From positions 1-64,000 of the forward strand of contig JAKACP010000001.1 in NCBI GenBank assembly GCA_021821305.1: 64,000 nt of DNA, written 5' to 3'. The DNA comes from a bacterium (GTDB lineage: Bacteria > Patescibacteria > Paceibacteria > Moranbacterales > UBA1568). Made by a program: the position numbers and the translations under genes. The notes below the pieces were generated by a model, which saw only the letters and a list, made by a program, of their open reading frames with translations, ran no database searches and was not told the DNA's origin. Below, piece after piece: positions 42,771-51,944 of this stretch; position 1 is the first letter of the stretch, and every line of letters starts with the position of its first letter.

Positions 42771-44813
42771 TCAGATATCCAGGTTTTTCACTGTCTTGGC
42801 GTGGGTCTGGATGAATTTGCGGCGCGGCTCGACGTCGTTGCCCATGAGGATATCGAACAGCGTGTCCGCCTCCTCGGCGTCCTCGATCGTGACCTGGAGC
42901 ATGAGCCGGCTCGCCGGGCTCATGGTGGTCTCCCAGAGCTGTTCCGGGTTCATTTCACCGAGACCTTTGTAGCGCTGTATGGTGATACCGGCGACTTTCT
43001 CCTCTCCTGGTTCCGCCTCGCCCTCCAGGGCGGCCGGCTCTTCCTTGCCCGCCTTCTTCCCCTTTGCGACGGCCTTGGCTTCGGCCTCCTTGGTGATCTC
43101 GTCCACGATGCGGAGCTTCTCCTCCTCGGTATAGGCGTAGCGGACGGTCTTCCCCTTCTGGAGACGATAGAGCGGAGGCTGAGCGATATAGATATGTCCG
43201 CCGGTCACGAGCTCCTCGAAATAGCGGTAGAAGAACGTGAGGAGAAGCGTCCGGATATGCGATCCGTCGACGTCGGCGTCCGCCATGATGATGATCTTGC
43301 CGTAACGCAGCTTCGAGATATCGAAGGTCTCGCCGATACCGGCGCCGAGCGCGATGATGATCGGCTTGAGCGTATCGGATTTCACCACCTTGTCGAGGCT
43401 CGTCTTCTCGACGTTGACGAGCTTGCCGCGCAAAGGCAGGATGGCCTGGAATTCGCGGTTGCGCCCCTGCTTGGCGGAGCCACCGGCGGAGTCTCCCTCG
43501 ACGATGTAGAGCTCCGAGCGCATCTTGTCGCGGGTCGAGCAGTCGGCGAGCTTGCCGGGAAGCGTCATTCCCTCGAGCGCCCCTTTGCGGAGCACGGCGT
43601 CCTTGGCCGCGCGCGCGGCGATACGGGCGCGGACGGTGAGGAGGCATTTCTCGAGGATCGCCTTGGCATCCTGGGGCCGGGTCTCCATATACTCCGCGAG
43701 TCCCTCCGATACGACCGACGAGACGATGCCGCGGACTTCGTTGTTGCCGAGCTTGGCCTTGGTCTGACCCTCGAACTGCGGGTTGGCGAGTTTGACGGAA
43801 ATGACGGCGGTCAATCCCTCGCGCAGGTCATCGGAGGTCATCGCACCGTCCTTTTCCTTGAGGAGGCCGTTCTTCTTGGCATAGTCGTTGAGCGCGCGGG
43901 TGAGCGCCATCTTGAATCCGGTGACGTGCATGCCGCCCTCCGGGTTGTAGATATTGTTCGCGAAGGCGTAGAGGTGCTCCTTGTAGCCTTCGGTGTACTG
44001 GAGCGACATCTCGACGTAGACGCCCTCCACCGTCTTCTCGATATAGACCGGCGTCTCGTTCTTCACCTCTTTCCGCCGGTTGAGGAATTTCACGAAGGAG
44101 ATGATGCCCGAGTCGAAATAGAATCCGTACCGCTTGGCCTTGTGCTCGTCCTCCGCCGTCGCCACCTCGCGGCGATCCTCGATCTGGATGCGGACGCCCT
44201 TGGTGAGATACGCCTGGTACCTGAGGTATTCGAGGATCTTGTCCCAGGAATATTCGATTTCCGGAAAGATCTGCGAATCCGCCTTGAACGCGATCGTCGT
44301 ACCGGTTTCCTTGGACTTTCCGACGGCCTTGACGGCCGCCTTCGGGACGCCGCGGTCGTAGCGCTGTTCCCAGACTTTCCCGTCACGCCGCACCGTCGCC
44401 ACCGTCCATTCGGAAAGCGCGTTGACGACCGAGACACCGACACCGTGCAGTCCGCCCGAGATCTTGTATCCCTCGCCGCCGAACTTGCCTCCGGCGTGGA
44501 GCACCGTAAGTACGGTCTCGAGCGTCGACTTCTTGGTCTGCGGATGGATCTCGACCGGAATACCGCGTCCGTTGTCCGTCACTTCGACGACGTTGTCCGG
44601 AAGGAGCCTGACGAGGATATCGCTGCAGTACCCGGCCATCGCCTCGTCGATCGAGTTGTTCACGATCTCCCAGATGAGGTGGTGCAGGCCCTCGGTGGAC
44701 GTGCCGCCGATATACATCCCGGGGCGCTTGCGCACCGGGTCGAGGCCTTCGAGCACCTGGATGGACTTGGCGTCATAGTGACCGTTGTCCTTTTTCTTGT
44801 CTTCTTTGGCCAT
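42771..44813 (-). CDS. gyrB: DNA gyrase subunit B
   Basis: 680 residues. GHKL ATPase motifs: EIVNNSIDEAMAGYC, EVTDNGRGIPVEIH, HAGGKFGGEGYKISGGLHGVGVSVVNALS. TOPRIM: YIVEGDSAGGSAKQGRNREFQAILPLRGKLVNVEK and MADADVDGSHIRTLLLTFFYR. The C-terminal QRYKGLGEMNPEQLWETTM is typical of GyrB (ParE is possible but less likely). A short Glu/Lys/Ala insert occurs before this motif. gyrA is not in the window. Confidence 0.95.
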   Translation of the reverse strand: MAKEDKKKDNGHYDAKSIQVLEGLDPVRKRPGMYIGGTSTEGLHHLIWEIVNNSIDEAMAGYCSDILVRLLPDNVVEVTDNGRGIPVEIHPQTKKSTLETVLTVLHAGGKFGGEGYKISGGLHGVGVSVVNALSEWTVATVRRDGKVWEQRYDRGVPKAAVKAVGKSKETGTTIAFKADSQIFPEIEYSWDKILEYLRYQAYLTKGVRIQIEDRREVATAEDEHKAKRYGFYFDSGIISFVKFLNRRKEVKNETPVYIEKTVEGVYVEMSLQYTEGYKEHLYAFANNIYNPEGGMHVTGFKMALTRALNDYAKKNGLLKEKDGAMTSDDLREGLTAVISVKLANPQFEGQTKAKLGNNEVRGIVSSVVSEGLAEYMETRPQDAKAILEKCLLTVRARIAARAAKDAVLRKGALEGMTLPGKLADCSTRDKMRSELYIVEGDSAGGSAKQGRNREFQAILPLRGKLVNVEKTSLDKVVKSDTLKPIIIALGAGIGETFDISKLRYGKIIIMADADVDGSHIRTLLLTFFYRYFEELVTGGHIYIAQPPLYRLQKGKTVRYAYTEEEKLRIVDEITKEAEAKAVAKGKKAGKEEPAALEGEAEPGEEKVAGITIQRYKGLGEMNPEQLWETTMSPASRLMLQVTIEDAEEADTLFDILMGNDVEPRRKFIQTHAKTVKNLDI

Positions 44814-44876
44814 AGCGATGGGATATCAAAATTCAATTTCCGTACCGTGGATCGGATCTGCGACCGCTTCCCGCGA

Positions 44877-45287
44877 TCATTCTTCCCGGGTCATCCGCCT
44901 GGCGGAAAGCTCGACGAGAAGGATGCCCGCGAAACACAAAAGCGCGTTCCACCACGCGAGGATTCCGGCCCGGGAAAGCACGAGCATCCCGACCACGAAC
45001 AACGCGAGCAGGAATGCCTGCCGGAACGAGCCGCCGAACGCGTGCGCCGCGCTCTCGTCGCCGAGGAATTTCCTCGACAGTCCGACAAGGATGAGCGTCA
45101 GGAGTCCCGCGACGAAGGAAAAGAACGCTCCGAGAAAAATCATGATCCCCGGCGTCCCCGACGTCGTCGGATCGACGGAAAACAGCACGAACAGCCATGT
45201 TCCGAGAGAGAGAACGGTAAAAAAACGGACCCCGAAGAGGATCGCCTGAAATCTCATAGGAAAGGGCTCTAAAGGCAGATTTTCCAT
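44877..45287 (-). CDS. small integral membrane protein, four helices, unknown function
   Basis: 136 residues with four hydrophobic segments at about 13-36, 47-68, 88-104 and 110-126. No residues point to an enzyme. It lies upstream of gyrB by 63 nt, probably in the same transcript. The start could be 45287 (MENLPLEPFP) or 45257 (MRFQAILFG). I do not recognise a family. Confidence 0.65.
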   Translation of the reverse strand: MENLPLEPFPMRFQAILFGVRFFTVLSLGTWLFVLFSVDPTTSGTPGIMIFLGAFFSFVAGLLTLILVGLSRKFLGDESAAHAFGGSFRQAFLLALFVVGMLVLSRAGILAWWNALLCFAGILLVELSARRMTREE

Positions 45288-45379
45288 ATGAAGTGTACCG
45301 CATTTTCACGCTCCTGGCAAGCCGGCTTAAGAGCCTATCCCAATAGGGACATAAAGCCGTCGGAGCATGAATTTCGGAG

Positions 45380-45402
45380 AAAAAAACCGCCTCTCGACGG
45401 TT
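45380..45402 (-). terminator. intrinsic terminator after efp
   Basis: Minus strand: AACCG-tcgagagg-CGGTT followed by TTTTTCTCC, 28 nt after the efp stop. The rest of the 45288-45429 spacer holds only a short CCTAT-ccca-ATAGG hairpin (45334-45347). Confidence 0.7.
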
Positions 45403-45429
45403 CTTCCTCCTCTTCTGCTTCAGAGATCC

Positions 45430-45987
45430 CTAAGCCCGGGATACGTAGTTCCCTTTTTCGGTATTCACGATGATCATGTCGCCTTGCTGTACGAACAAGG
45501 GAGTCGTCACCTGCAGTCCGTTCTCGAGCGTCACGACCTTGTCGCCTCCCGACGCGGTGTCGCCCTTGATGTTCGGCGGAGCCTCGACGACCTTGAAGGT
45601 CATCTTGACCGGGATTTCCACGGTGAGCGCGCGGCCGTTCCAATGGAGCACGGTCACGTCGGTGCCCTCGATCAAGTATTTCGCGGCATCGCCCATCACC
45701 GTCTCGGAAATGCCGAACTGCTCGTAGCTCTCGGAATCCATGAATTGATACTCGTCACCCTCGCGGTAGAGATACTGCGCCTTGGACTTGGTCACCTCGG
45801 CCTCGTCGAACTTGTCCTTGTCCTGGAAGGTATAGTCGATGATCGCCCCGGAGATGAGGTTCTGGAGCTTGGTGCGCATCACGGCGCCGCCGCGGCCCAA
45901 GAAGGAATGCTGATAATCGAGCACGACGTACGGCTCGTCATTCCAGAGTATCTTTTTTCCGGTCTTGATGTCGGTGAGGGTCAGCAT
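45430..45987 (-). CDS. efp: elongation factor P (Arg at the tip residue)
   Basis: 185 residues, three beta-barrel domains: KTGKKILWNDEPYVVLDYQHSFLGRGGAVMRTKLQNLISG, the OB domain with KMTFKVVEAPPNIKGDTASGGDKVVTLENGLQVTTPLFVQQGD. It rescues ribosomes stalled on polyproline. The tip residue, modified Lys34 in E. coli, is Arg here (residue 32). ATG at 45987 (MLTLTDIKTG) is the family start. Confidence 0.95.
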   Translation of the reverse strand: MLTLTDIKTGKKILWNDEPYVVLDYQHSFLGRGGAVMRTKLQNLISGAIIDYTFQDKDKFDEAEVTKSKAQYLYREGDEYQFMDSESYEQFGISETVMGDAAKYLIEGTDVTVLHWNGRALTVEIPVKMTFKVVEAPPNIKGDTASGGDKVVTLENGLQVTTPLFVQQGDMIIVNTEKGNYVSRA

Positions 45988-46058
45988 ACGAAATTTTTCA
46001 ATCAAAGAGTCGCGAATTCAGGAACTCGCTCTTCAATACGTTAATTCGGCGATCGGTC

Positions 46059-46253
46059 CTAGCGCACCACGTACGGGATGAGACCCATGTAGCGGGCCCG
46101 CTTCACCGCGAGCGCGAGCGCGCGCTGTTCCTTGGCCGAAAGACCGAATTTCTTCGGCGGGTAGAGTTTCCCCTGGGAATTCAGGAACCTCCGGAGAAAA
46201 TAAGCGTCCTTGTAGTCGAGATTCTCGAGCTTCTTCCGCATCGCGTCGTCCAT
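46059..46253 (-). CDS. rpsR: small-subunit ribosomal protein bS18
   Basis: 64 residues: LDYKDAYFLRRFLNSQGKLYPPKKFGLSAKEQRALALAVKRARYMGLIPYV. It pairs with bS6 on the platform. It lies 96 nt after ssb; that spacer holds short repeats of GATAAATGATAAAAGATAAT type and no gene. Confidence 0.95.
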   Translation of the reverse strand: MDDAMRKKLENLDYKDAYFLRRFLNSQGKLYPPKKFGLSAKEQRALALAVKRARYMGLIPYVVR

Positions 46254-46349
46254 AGCTTTGATGATAAATGATAAAAGATAATCGATGAATGATACCCTGA
46301 TAATCGACGGAGAGGGGTCCGTATCCTACATCTCTTATCCCGCATCTCC

Positions 46350-46856
46350 TTAAAACGGTACGTCTTCGATCTTGATGTCCTCACGCTCGTCGTCGAGGTT
46401 GATCGTCGGGATATCCTCTTCCTTGGGCATCTGCGCGGCGCCGGCGCCGGCAGCGGCCGACGAAGCGGCGGCCGGACGGGCCGAGCCCTCCTGGCGGGCA
46501 GCATAGCCTCCGGAGCCCTGCCCCTGCTGGGACCGGGAACCGAGTTGCATCGACTCCCCGACGATTTCGGTCGTCTTCCGCTCGACACCGTCCTTACCGG
46601 TATAGGCCCTCGTCTGCAGGCGCCCCTCGACGAACGCTTCCGCGCCCTTAGTGAGGTACTGACCGGCGATTTCCGCGAGCCGTCCCCAGAGGACGACCGT
46701 GTGAAACTCCGTCTTTTCCTGACGCTGTCCGCTCTTGTCGGTCCAATAGTTGTTCGTCGCCATGCCGAGGGTCGCGACGGTCTGTCCGGAACCGGTCGTA
46801 CGGATTTCCGGGTCACGGGTGAGCCGGCCGACGATGATCACTTTGTTCACGTTCAT
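46350..46856 (-). CDS. ssb: single-stranded DNA-binding protein
   Basis: 168 residues. The OB fold is VNKVIIVGRLTRDPEIRTTGSGQTVATLGMATNNYW to TTEIVGESMQLG. A Gly/Gln/Ala-rich linker leads to an acidic tip ending EDVPF, the interaction peptide for partner proteins. The rpsF-ssb-rpsR order is conserved across bacteria. Confidence 0.96.
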   Translation of the reverse strand: MNVNKVIIVGRLTRDPEIRTTGSGQTVATLGMATNNYWTDKSGQRQEKTEFHTVVLWGRLAEIAGQYLTKGAEAFVEGRLQTRAYTGKDGVERKTTEIVGESMQLGSRSQQGQGSGGYAARQEGSARPAAASSAAAGAGAAQMPKEEDIPTINLDDEREDIKIEDVPF

Positions 46857-46905
46857 ATGTTTGTCATGACGCGGCGGCGAGTCCCCGGACTCTTCCGCCT
46901 CTTGT

Positions 46906-47496
46906 TTAGATATCGAGCATTTCCTTGAGCTGCTTGTCGAGCTCTTCGGGACTCATCCGCTTTTCCTCCGGCTTCGGCTCGGCCTCCGCCACGGGTTTGG
47001 TTTCGGGCTCCGTGACGGGCTTCGCTTCCGGGGTCTCTGCGGCCTTTACCGTCGGTGCCGGCCTCGATACGGCCGGTTTCGACTCGAACGACCGGCGATC
47101 CGAAGACGACGGGCGACGGCGATCGTCGCGACGGGCCGGGCGTTCCTCGCGGGGAATCGCCTTCAGCTCGGGAAGCTTCTCCGCGCGGAGAATGAGGAAC
47201 CGGAGCACCGGTGTATAGAGGAGCAACTTGCGATTGATTCCCTCGATGGCTCCTTCCTTGGGTTCGGCTACCGCCACGAACGGCTCGTCGGTCGGAGCCG
47301 GCATCGTGAATCGGCGCGCGATGAACGTGCCACGACGTTCCTTCTTGATGAGATACGCGAGATTGCGCTTCTCCTCGGTTTCCGCCGGAAGAAAGGTCCC
47401 GCCGAATTCGCGCACCGTCGCTTCCACATCCTCGCGGATTTTCGGAAGCTCCCCGTCCCTCGACTCTCCTACCAGATACAAAAGTTCGTACTCCAT
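46906..47496 (-). CDS. rpsF: small-subunit ribosomal protein bS6 with long C-terminal tail
   Basis: 196 residues. The first 105 are the bS6 ferredoxin-like fold (MEYELLYLVGESRDGELPKI, KRNLAYLIKKERRGTFI, LLYTPVLRFLILRAEKLPEL). Then about 90 residues rich in Pro, Glu, Lys and Ala, ending SPEELDKQLKEMLDI. The tail is about twice the usual size. The 130-nt leader contains two hairpins (CCACCC...GGGTGG and AACCGC...GCGGTT), in the place where other bacteria carry an S6:S18 regulatory RNA. Confidence 0.93.
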   Translation of the reverse strand: MEYELLYLVGESRDGELPKIREDVEATVREFGGTFLPAETEEKRNLAYLIKKERRGTFIARRFTMPAPTDEPFVAVAEPKEGAIEGINRKLLLYTPVLRFLILRAEKLPELKAIPREERPARRDDRRRPSSSDRRSFESKPAVSRPAPTVKAAETPEAKPVTEPETKPVAEAEPKPEEKRMSPEELDKQLKEMLDI

Positions 47497-47625
47497 ACTG
47501 TGCCTGCTTATTTGATTACGTATATGAAAACCGCCAAACGAGAGTCCCCGAAAGCGGTTTCTGCCCACCCTGGTCTCCGGATCGAGGAGCGGGGTGGCGC
47601 GTCGGACTTGCTCATTTGTCTCCGA

Positions 47626-47654
47626 ACTCTATCATGGAAGCCATTTTTTGGCAA
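47626..47654 (-). promoter_or_regulatory. candidate promoter of rpsF-ssb-rpsR
   Basis: Minus strand: TTGCCA (47649-47654), 17-nt spacer, TAGAGT (47626-47631) with TGA in front (extended -10). Leader of about 120 nt. Confidence 0.55.
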
Positions 47655-47668
47655 CCCCTGAATGCGAG

Positions 47669-47690
47669 CTCCGACCGATATCGGTCGGAG
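47669..47690. promoter_or_regulatory. perfect 22-bp palindrome between divergent promoters
   Basis: CTCCGACCGAT and its exact reverse complement meet at 47679/47680. It sits 15 bp upstream of the minus -35 and 5 bp upstream of the plus -35, a natural place for a shared operator. Confidence 0.65.
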
Positions 47691-47694
47691 GGCC

Positions 47695-47722
47695 TTCACA
47701 TTTTCCTTTTTGGTGGTATACT
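47695..47722 (+). promoter_or_regulatory. candidate promoter of the DUF5715-like gene
   Basis: TTCACA (47695-47700), 16-nt spacer, TATACT (47717-47722); leader of about 40 nt to the ATG at 47768. Confidence 0.55.
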
Positions 47723-47767
47723 CCCGACAGAAGATGTTCTTTGCAACCGACGCCAAAGGAGCTCATC

Positions 47768-48379
47768 ATGAGATCGGCCGCCTTGTTGTTGTGGGTACTG
47801 TTTCTCCCCCTCCCTCTTCTTGCTGGAGACATTCTCGCGGGATCACCCGAATCGCGCGCACTCGAAAACGCCAAGGTGGACGAGCTCGGCTTCGAGCGTA
47901 TCGAAGACGAACGCTCGATGATGCGACTCGTGAAAGAGAGCTTGTTGGTTCCCGTCCCGAACGACGACTATGTCCGCTGGCATCGGAAGTCCCCTCGACA
48001 GTATGCGTTTTCTCTGCCGCATACCAACGATTTCCTTGTCACGCTCGGAAAGGATTTCCGGAAGGTCTTCAATAAACCGATAATCGTGACCTCGGCGATC
48101 CGTCCCAAATCCTACCAGAAGAAGCTCGCGCTCCGGAACCGGAATGCGGCCCCCGTAGACGGACCGCTCGCCTCGACGCATCCGACCGGAGCGACGATAG
48201 ATATCGGGTACAAGAAACTCCGACGCCAGGAGAGGATATGGATCGAGGCCTACCTTTCGAAAAAAGAAGCTGAGGGCTTCGTTCAGGCGACGAAAGAGCG
48301 CCGTCAGGCCTGCTTCCATGTCATGGTCTATACGCCCCAACAGCGTCTGGCTGCGCTTGAGACAAGCAAAACCCAGTGA
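47768..48379 (+). CDS. exported DUF5715/M15-like peptidase
   Basis: 203 residues. Signal peptide at 1-20 (ALLLWVLFLPLPLLAG-D). The C-terminal half holds IIVTSAIRPKSYQKKL, STHPTGATIDIGYKKL and RQACFHVMVY, which reproduce the spacing of the zinc ligands (HxxxxxxD and HxV) in M15/DUF5715 wall peptidases. Likely a D,D- or L,D-carboxypeptidase acting on the wall. AAGGAG six bases before ATG 47768 fixes the start. Its hairpin terminator overlaps the stop codon. Confidence 0.8.
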   Translation: MRSAALLLWVLFLPLPLLAGDILAGSPESRALENAKVDELGFERIEDERSMMRLVKESLLVPVPNDDYVRWHRKSPRQYAFSLPHTNDFLVTLGKDFRKVFNKPIIVTSAIRPKSYQKKLALRNRNAAPVDGPLASTHPTGATIDIGYKKLRRQERIWIEAYLSKKEAEGFVQATKERRQACFHVMVYTPQQRLAALETSKTQ

Positions 48380-48402
48380 GAAATCTCACTGGGCTTTTTT
48401 TC
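48372..48402. terminator. bidirectional terminator between convergent wall-enzyme genes
   Basis: CCCAGTGAG-aaat-CTCACTGGG followed by CTTTTTTT on the plus strand and TTTTGC on the minus strand. The plus gene's TGA lies in the stem. Confidence 0.85.
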
Positions 48403-48419
48403 TCGCATAACCCGCACGA

Positions 48420-49679
48420 CTACAGGTCCTTGTAGTTCCCGGCGAGGCTCTGAATGGTCTTCGAATAGTTGTTGAGCGCATAGCAGGACCAACCGAGATA
48501 CCGCATGGAAGCGTAGGTCTCCCACTTCACGCTCACCTTTTTCCCATTACACGGGCTGGTGATGGTCGTCTTGCCATCCTTCGCACCGCCGTCGTTCGCG
48601 AGCTTGGACGCCATCGCCATGACGCCGTCGGTCAGGTTCCACGGATCCGGCGGGTTGTGTCCGGTGCGCGAGGCGATCGTGCTCTTGTATCCCTTCCACG
48701 TATCGGACATGAACTGCGCGGCCCCCATGGCGCCGCCCGTCCCCTTGTAATTCTTCGGCGGACACGATACCTTCAGTTTCTTGTAGTCCTTGCCGATCTC
48801 CTTGGCGATTTCCTTGAAGATCCCGAGCCGGTACGCACTCATCCTGCTCTCCTTGTAGTCACATCCGCCGACCGACGCACCGAGCCGTGATTCGACGGAA
48901 AGCATCCCGAAGAGGAATCCCTCACGGATGCCCGTCTTCGAGCTCGCATATTTGATCGCGTCCTTGATATCCTTCGCGTCATAGCTTCCGCCGAGGAGCT
49001 TGTTGAGGTCGCTATTGAGCTCCTTCAGTTTCTTCTGAAGCTGAGCGATGGTCGCGAGCTGATCCTCCAGGTCATCCTCGGTCTCGATCTTTTCCGATAT
49101 AAGTCCCTGTTTTTCCCGCTCTTTCTGCGCGAGGAGCCGCGCCTTCTCGGCCTTGGCCGCCTCGAGGGACCCCTTCTCCGTCTCGATGCTCGCCTGTACG
49201 GCATGGATGCGGGCGAGCACGCCGTTCATCCGGTCGGCGACCGACATCATCTTTTCCGGATCGTTGAGCGCGCGGAACATGTCTTCTTCCTCGAGTATCT
49301 CCGGGAGCGCGGTTTCGGCCGCATCGTAGTACGCCTGGAGAACAAGTCCGCGGAGGACGCTCCGGTTCCTCACGGCGTCCCGCTCGAGCAGTTCGATCTC
49401 GCTCTCCTTTCGGCCGATCGTCTCCTCGGTCTCCTTGATGATGCTTTCCGTCGTACGGATCACGTTGACCGTCGTCGTGATGGACCCGTTGATGTTCTGA
49501 AGCTCGCCCTTGAGAGCGTTCGCTTCCTGCTCCGCCTTTTTCAGGTCTTTCTGCGTGTCGTTGATATTATCCTTGAGTTCGTCGGCGGAAGTCTCGGCGA
49601 AGACAGGCGAAACGAAAGCCGCCATCGCGAAGGCGGACACGAAAACACCGAGGAAAATCTTGGCTTGATTCGTTCTCAT
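48420..49679 (-). CDS. PcsB/CwlO-like coiled-coil protein with lytic transglycosylase domain
   Basis: 419 residues. Signal peptide 1-28 (VSPVFA-ET). Coiled coil at about 33-235, like the N-domain of PcsB/CwlO/EnvC. Then a lysozyme-like domain at about 245-419: FLFGMLSVESRLGASVGGCDY (catalytic Glu in VESRLG), GAMGAAQFMSDTWKGY and DPWNLTDGVMAMASKLAND. It probably cuts peptidoglycan at division under FtsEX-like control, though ftsEX is not here. The -10 sits six bases before the ATG, so the mRNA is probably leaderless. Confidence 0.87.
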   Translation of the reverse strand: MRTNQAKIFLGVFVSAFAMAAFVSPVFAETSADELKDNINDTQKDLKKAEQEANALKGELQNINGSITTTVNVIRTTESIIKETEETIGRKESEIELLERDAVRNRSVLRGLVLQAYYDAAETALPEILEEEDMFRALNDPEKMMSVADRMNGVLARIHAVQASIETEKGSLEAAKAEKARLLAQKEREKQGLISEKIETEDDLEDQLATIAQLQKKLKELNSDLNKLLGGSYDAKDIKDAIKYASSKTGIREGFLFGMLSVESRLGASVGGCDYKESRMSAYRLGIFKEIAKEIGKDYKKLKVSCPPKNYKGTGGAMGAAQFMSDTWKGYKSTIASRTGHNPPDPWNLTDGVMAMASKLANDGGAKDGKTTITSPCNGKKVSVKWETYASMRYLGWSCYALNNYSKTIQSLAGNYKDL

Positions 49680-49685
49680 TACCCC

Positions 49686-49694
49686 ATTATACCA
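49686..49694 (-). promoter_or_regulatory. extended -10 immediately before the PcsB-like start
   Basis: Minus strand TGGTATAAT, with TATAAT at 49686-49691 and the ATG at 49679. The expected transcription start coincides with the A of the ATG. The -35 (TTCCGC at a 17-nt spacing) is weak. Confidence 0.65.
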
Positions 49695-49767
49695 TTTTTC
49701 GGCGCGAAGCGGAAGAGCGCCCCGGCACGCTATGTCGAGACGCTCATGAAAACCCGGATCAGAGAGG

Positions 49768-50796
<1,029 letters not shown>

Positions 50797-50829
50797 AGTA
50801 TTTGTCACAAAAAATTACCGGGCACCCGA

Positions 50830-51810
50830 TCATTGTACCGTCAAACGCCCCTCTCTTCCAAATACCGCCTCGGCGGAGCCCTCGGATTCCGAAAGGAGCT
50901 CCTCCGCAAGCTCGCCCGGCCGGACCGCTACCGCATCACCCCGTTCCGACGCTATCGTGATACTCTCGCGGGCCGAGAACGATTTCTCTTCCCCCGCTCC
51001 AAGGACCCCGGAGAACACCGTCTCGCCGTCCGAGCGGACCGTGATCGTCGTCGTCGCGATCATACGGATGGATACCGAGACGGCTTCCGTCGGGACCGCG
51101 AGAGACGCGACTTCACCGGTCCGCTCTTCCGGAAGCGTCGCGTTCACGGAAAACGAACGCGAGCGCGTTTTCCCGAAACGGTTCGACGAGGAGACGGCGA
51201 TCGTGTTGAGGCCGGAGGCAAGCTTGAGGTTTTCCGCGAAGATTCCCCGCTCGTCGACCATGACGCTCTCCCCGTTGATCGTCACGTCGGCCCTCGGATC
51301 GGTCTCACCGCGAACCGTTATCTCCGCGTCCGTCACGGTCGCGCCGTCTTGGGGTTCGAGGATGACCAGTCTCGGTTCCGAGACGAACGAATGGAACTCG
51401 AAGTAGAGATACCCGAAGAATCCCGCCGTGACGAGCGCGATGGCCGCGATGAACGCGTACCGCGACGAGAACGCGAACGAGAAGCTGACCGGGAGTTTCG
51501 GCTGGAACCGCGACTGATCCATGCGGCCGAGATTGCGCTGTATGCTCCGCTCCCGATCGTACAATTTGAGTATCGCCTCTTCCGGGACGCCGAGAAATCC
51601 CGCGTAGCTCCGGAGGAACCCGCGCACATAGACTTCCGGCGGAAGCTTTTCATACGAGCCTCCCTCGAGCGCCTCGAGATATTTCACCTGTATCCGGGTC
51701 GACCGGGATACCTCCGCGAGGCTGATCCGATGATCGCTGCGTATCTTCCTCAATTTTTCACCGAGCGTGAGCGAACCGACCGCTTTTCTCGTAAAATCCA
51801 TCAGTGCCAT
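50830..51810 (-). CDS. RodZ-like HTH membrane protein
   Basis: 326 residues. N-terminal Xre-type HTH_25 domain (LTLGEKLRKIRSDHRISLAEVSRSTRIQVKYLEALEGGSYEKLPPEVYVRGFLRSYAGFL), one membrane helix at about 118-138 (YAFIAAIALVTAGFFGYLYF), then an Ig-like domain (LEPQDGATVTDAEITVRGET) and a DUF4115-like end. RodZ links MreB to the wall machinery; no mreB in the window. The cysteine-free outer part differs from classical RodZ. Located between recA and ftsK. Confidence 0.85.
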   Translation of the reverse strand: MALMDFTRKAVGSLTLGEKLRKIRSDHRISLAEVSRSTRIQVKYLEALEGGSYEKLPPEVYVRGFLRSYAGFLGVPEEAILKLYDRERSIQRNLGRMDQSRFQPKLPVSFSFAFSSRYAFIAAIALVTAGFFGYLYFEFHSFVSEPRLVILEPQDGATVTDAEITVRGETDPRADVTINGESVMVDERGIFAENLKLASGLNTIAVSSSNRFGKTRSRSFSVNATLPEERTGEVASLAVPTEAVSVSIRMIATTTITVRSDGETVFSGVLGAGEEKSFSARESITIASERGDAVAVRPGELAEELLSESEGSAEAVFGREGRLTVQ

Positions 51811-51864
51811 ACCATCACCCTAGCACACTTTCGGAAAACGAAAAAGGCTTTATATAGGTAAAAA

Positions 51865-51937
51865 TCCATAAAGTCCATAAAGAGAAATTCTCCCTTGCGA
51901 ACCGTATGGACCTTGTGAACCTGACGGACTTTATGGA
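51865..51937. repeat. palindrome between ftsK and the RodZ-like gene
   Basis: Perfect 12-bp ends TCCATAAAGTCC (51865-51876) and GGACTTTATGGA (51926-51937). CCATAAAG is repeated inside the left arm, and GTATGGACC and CCTTGTGAACCTGACGG appear on the right. It fills the 134-nt spacer just after the ftsK stop. Confidence 0.75.
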
Positions 51938-51944
51938 CATCCGA

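Noticed and set aside
42771..44813. ParE (topoisomerase IV) instead of GyrB
   Set aside because: The motif set fits GyrB and small genomes usually keep gyrase; without the partner gene it cannot be excluded fully.
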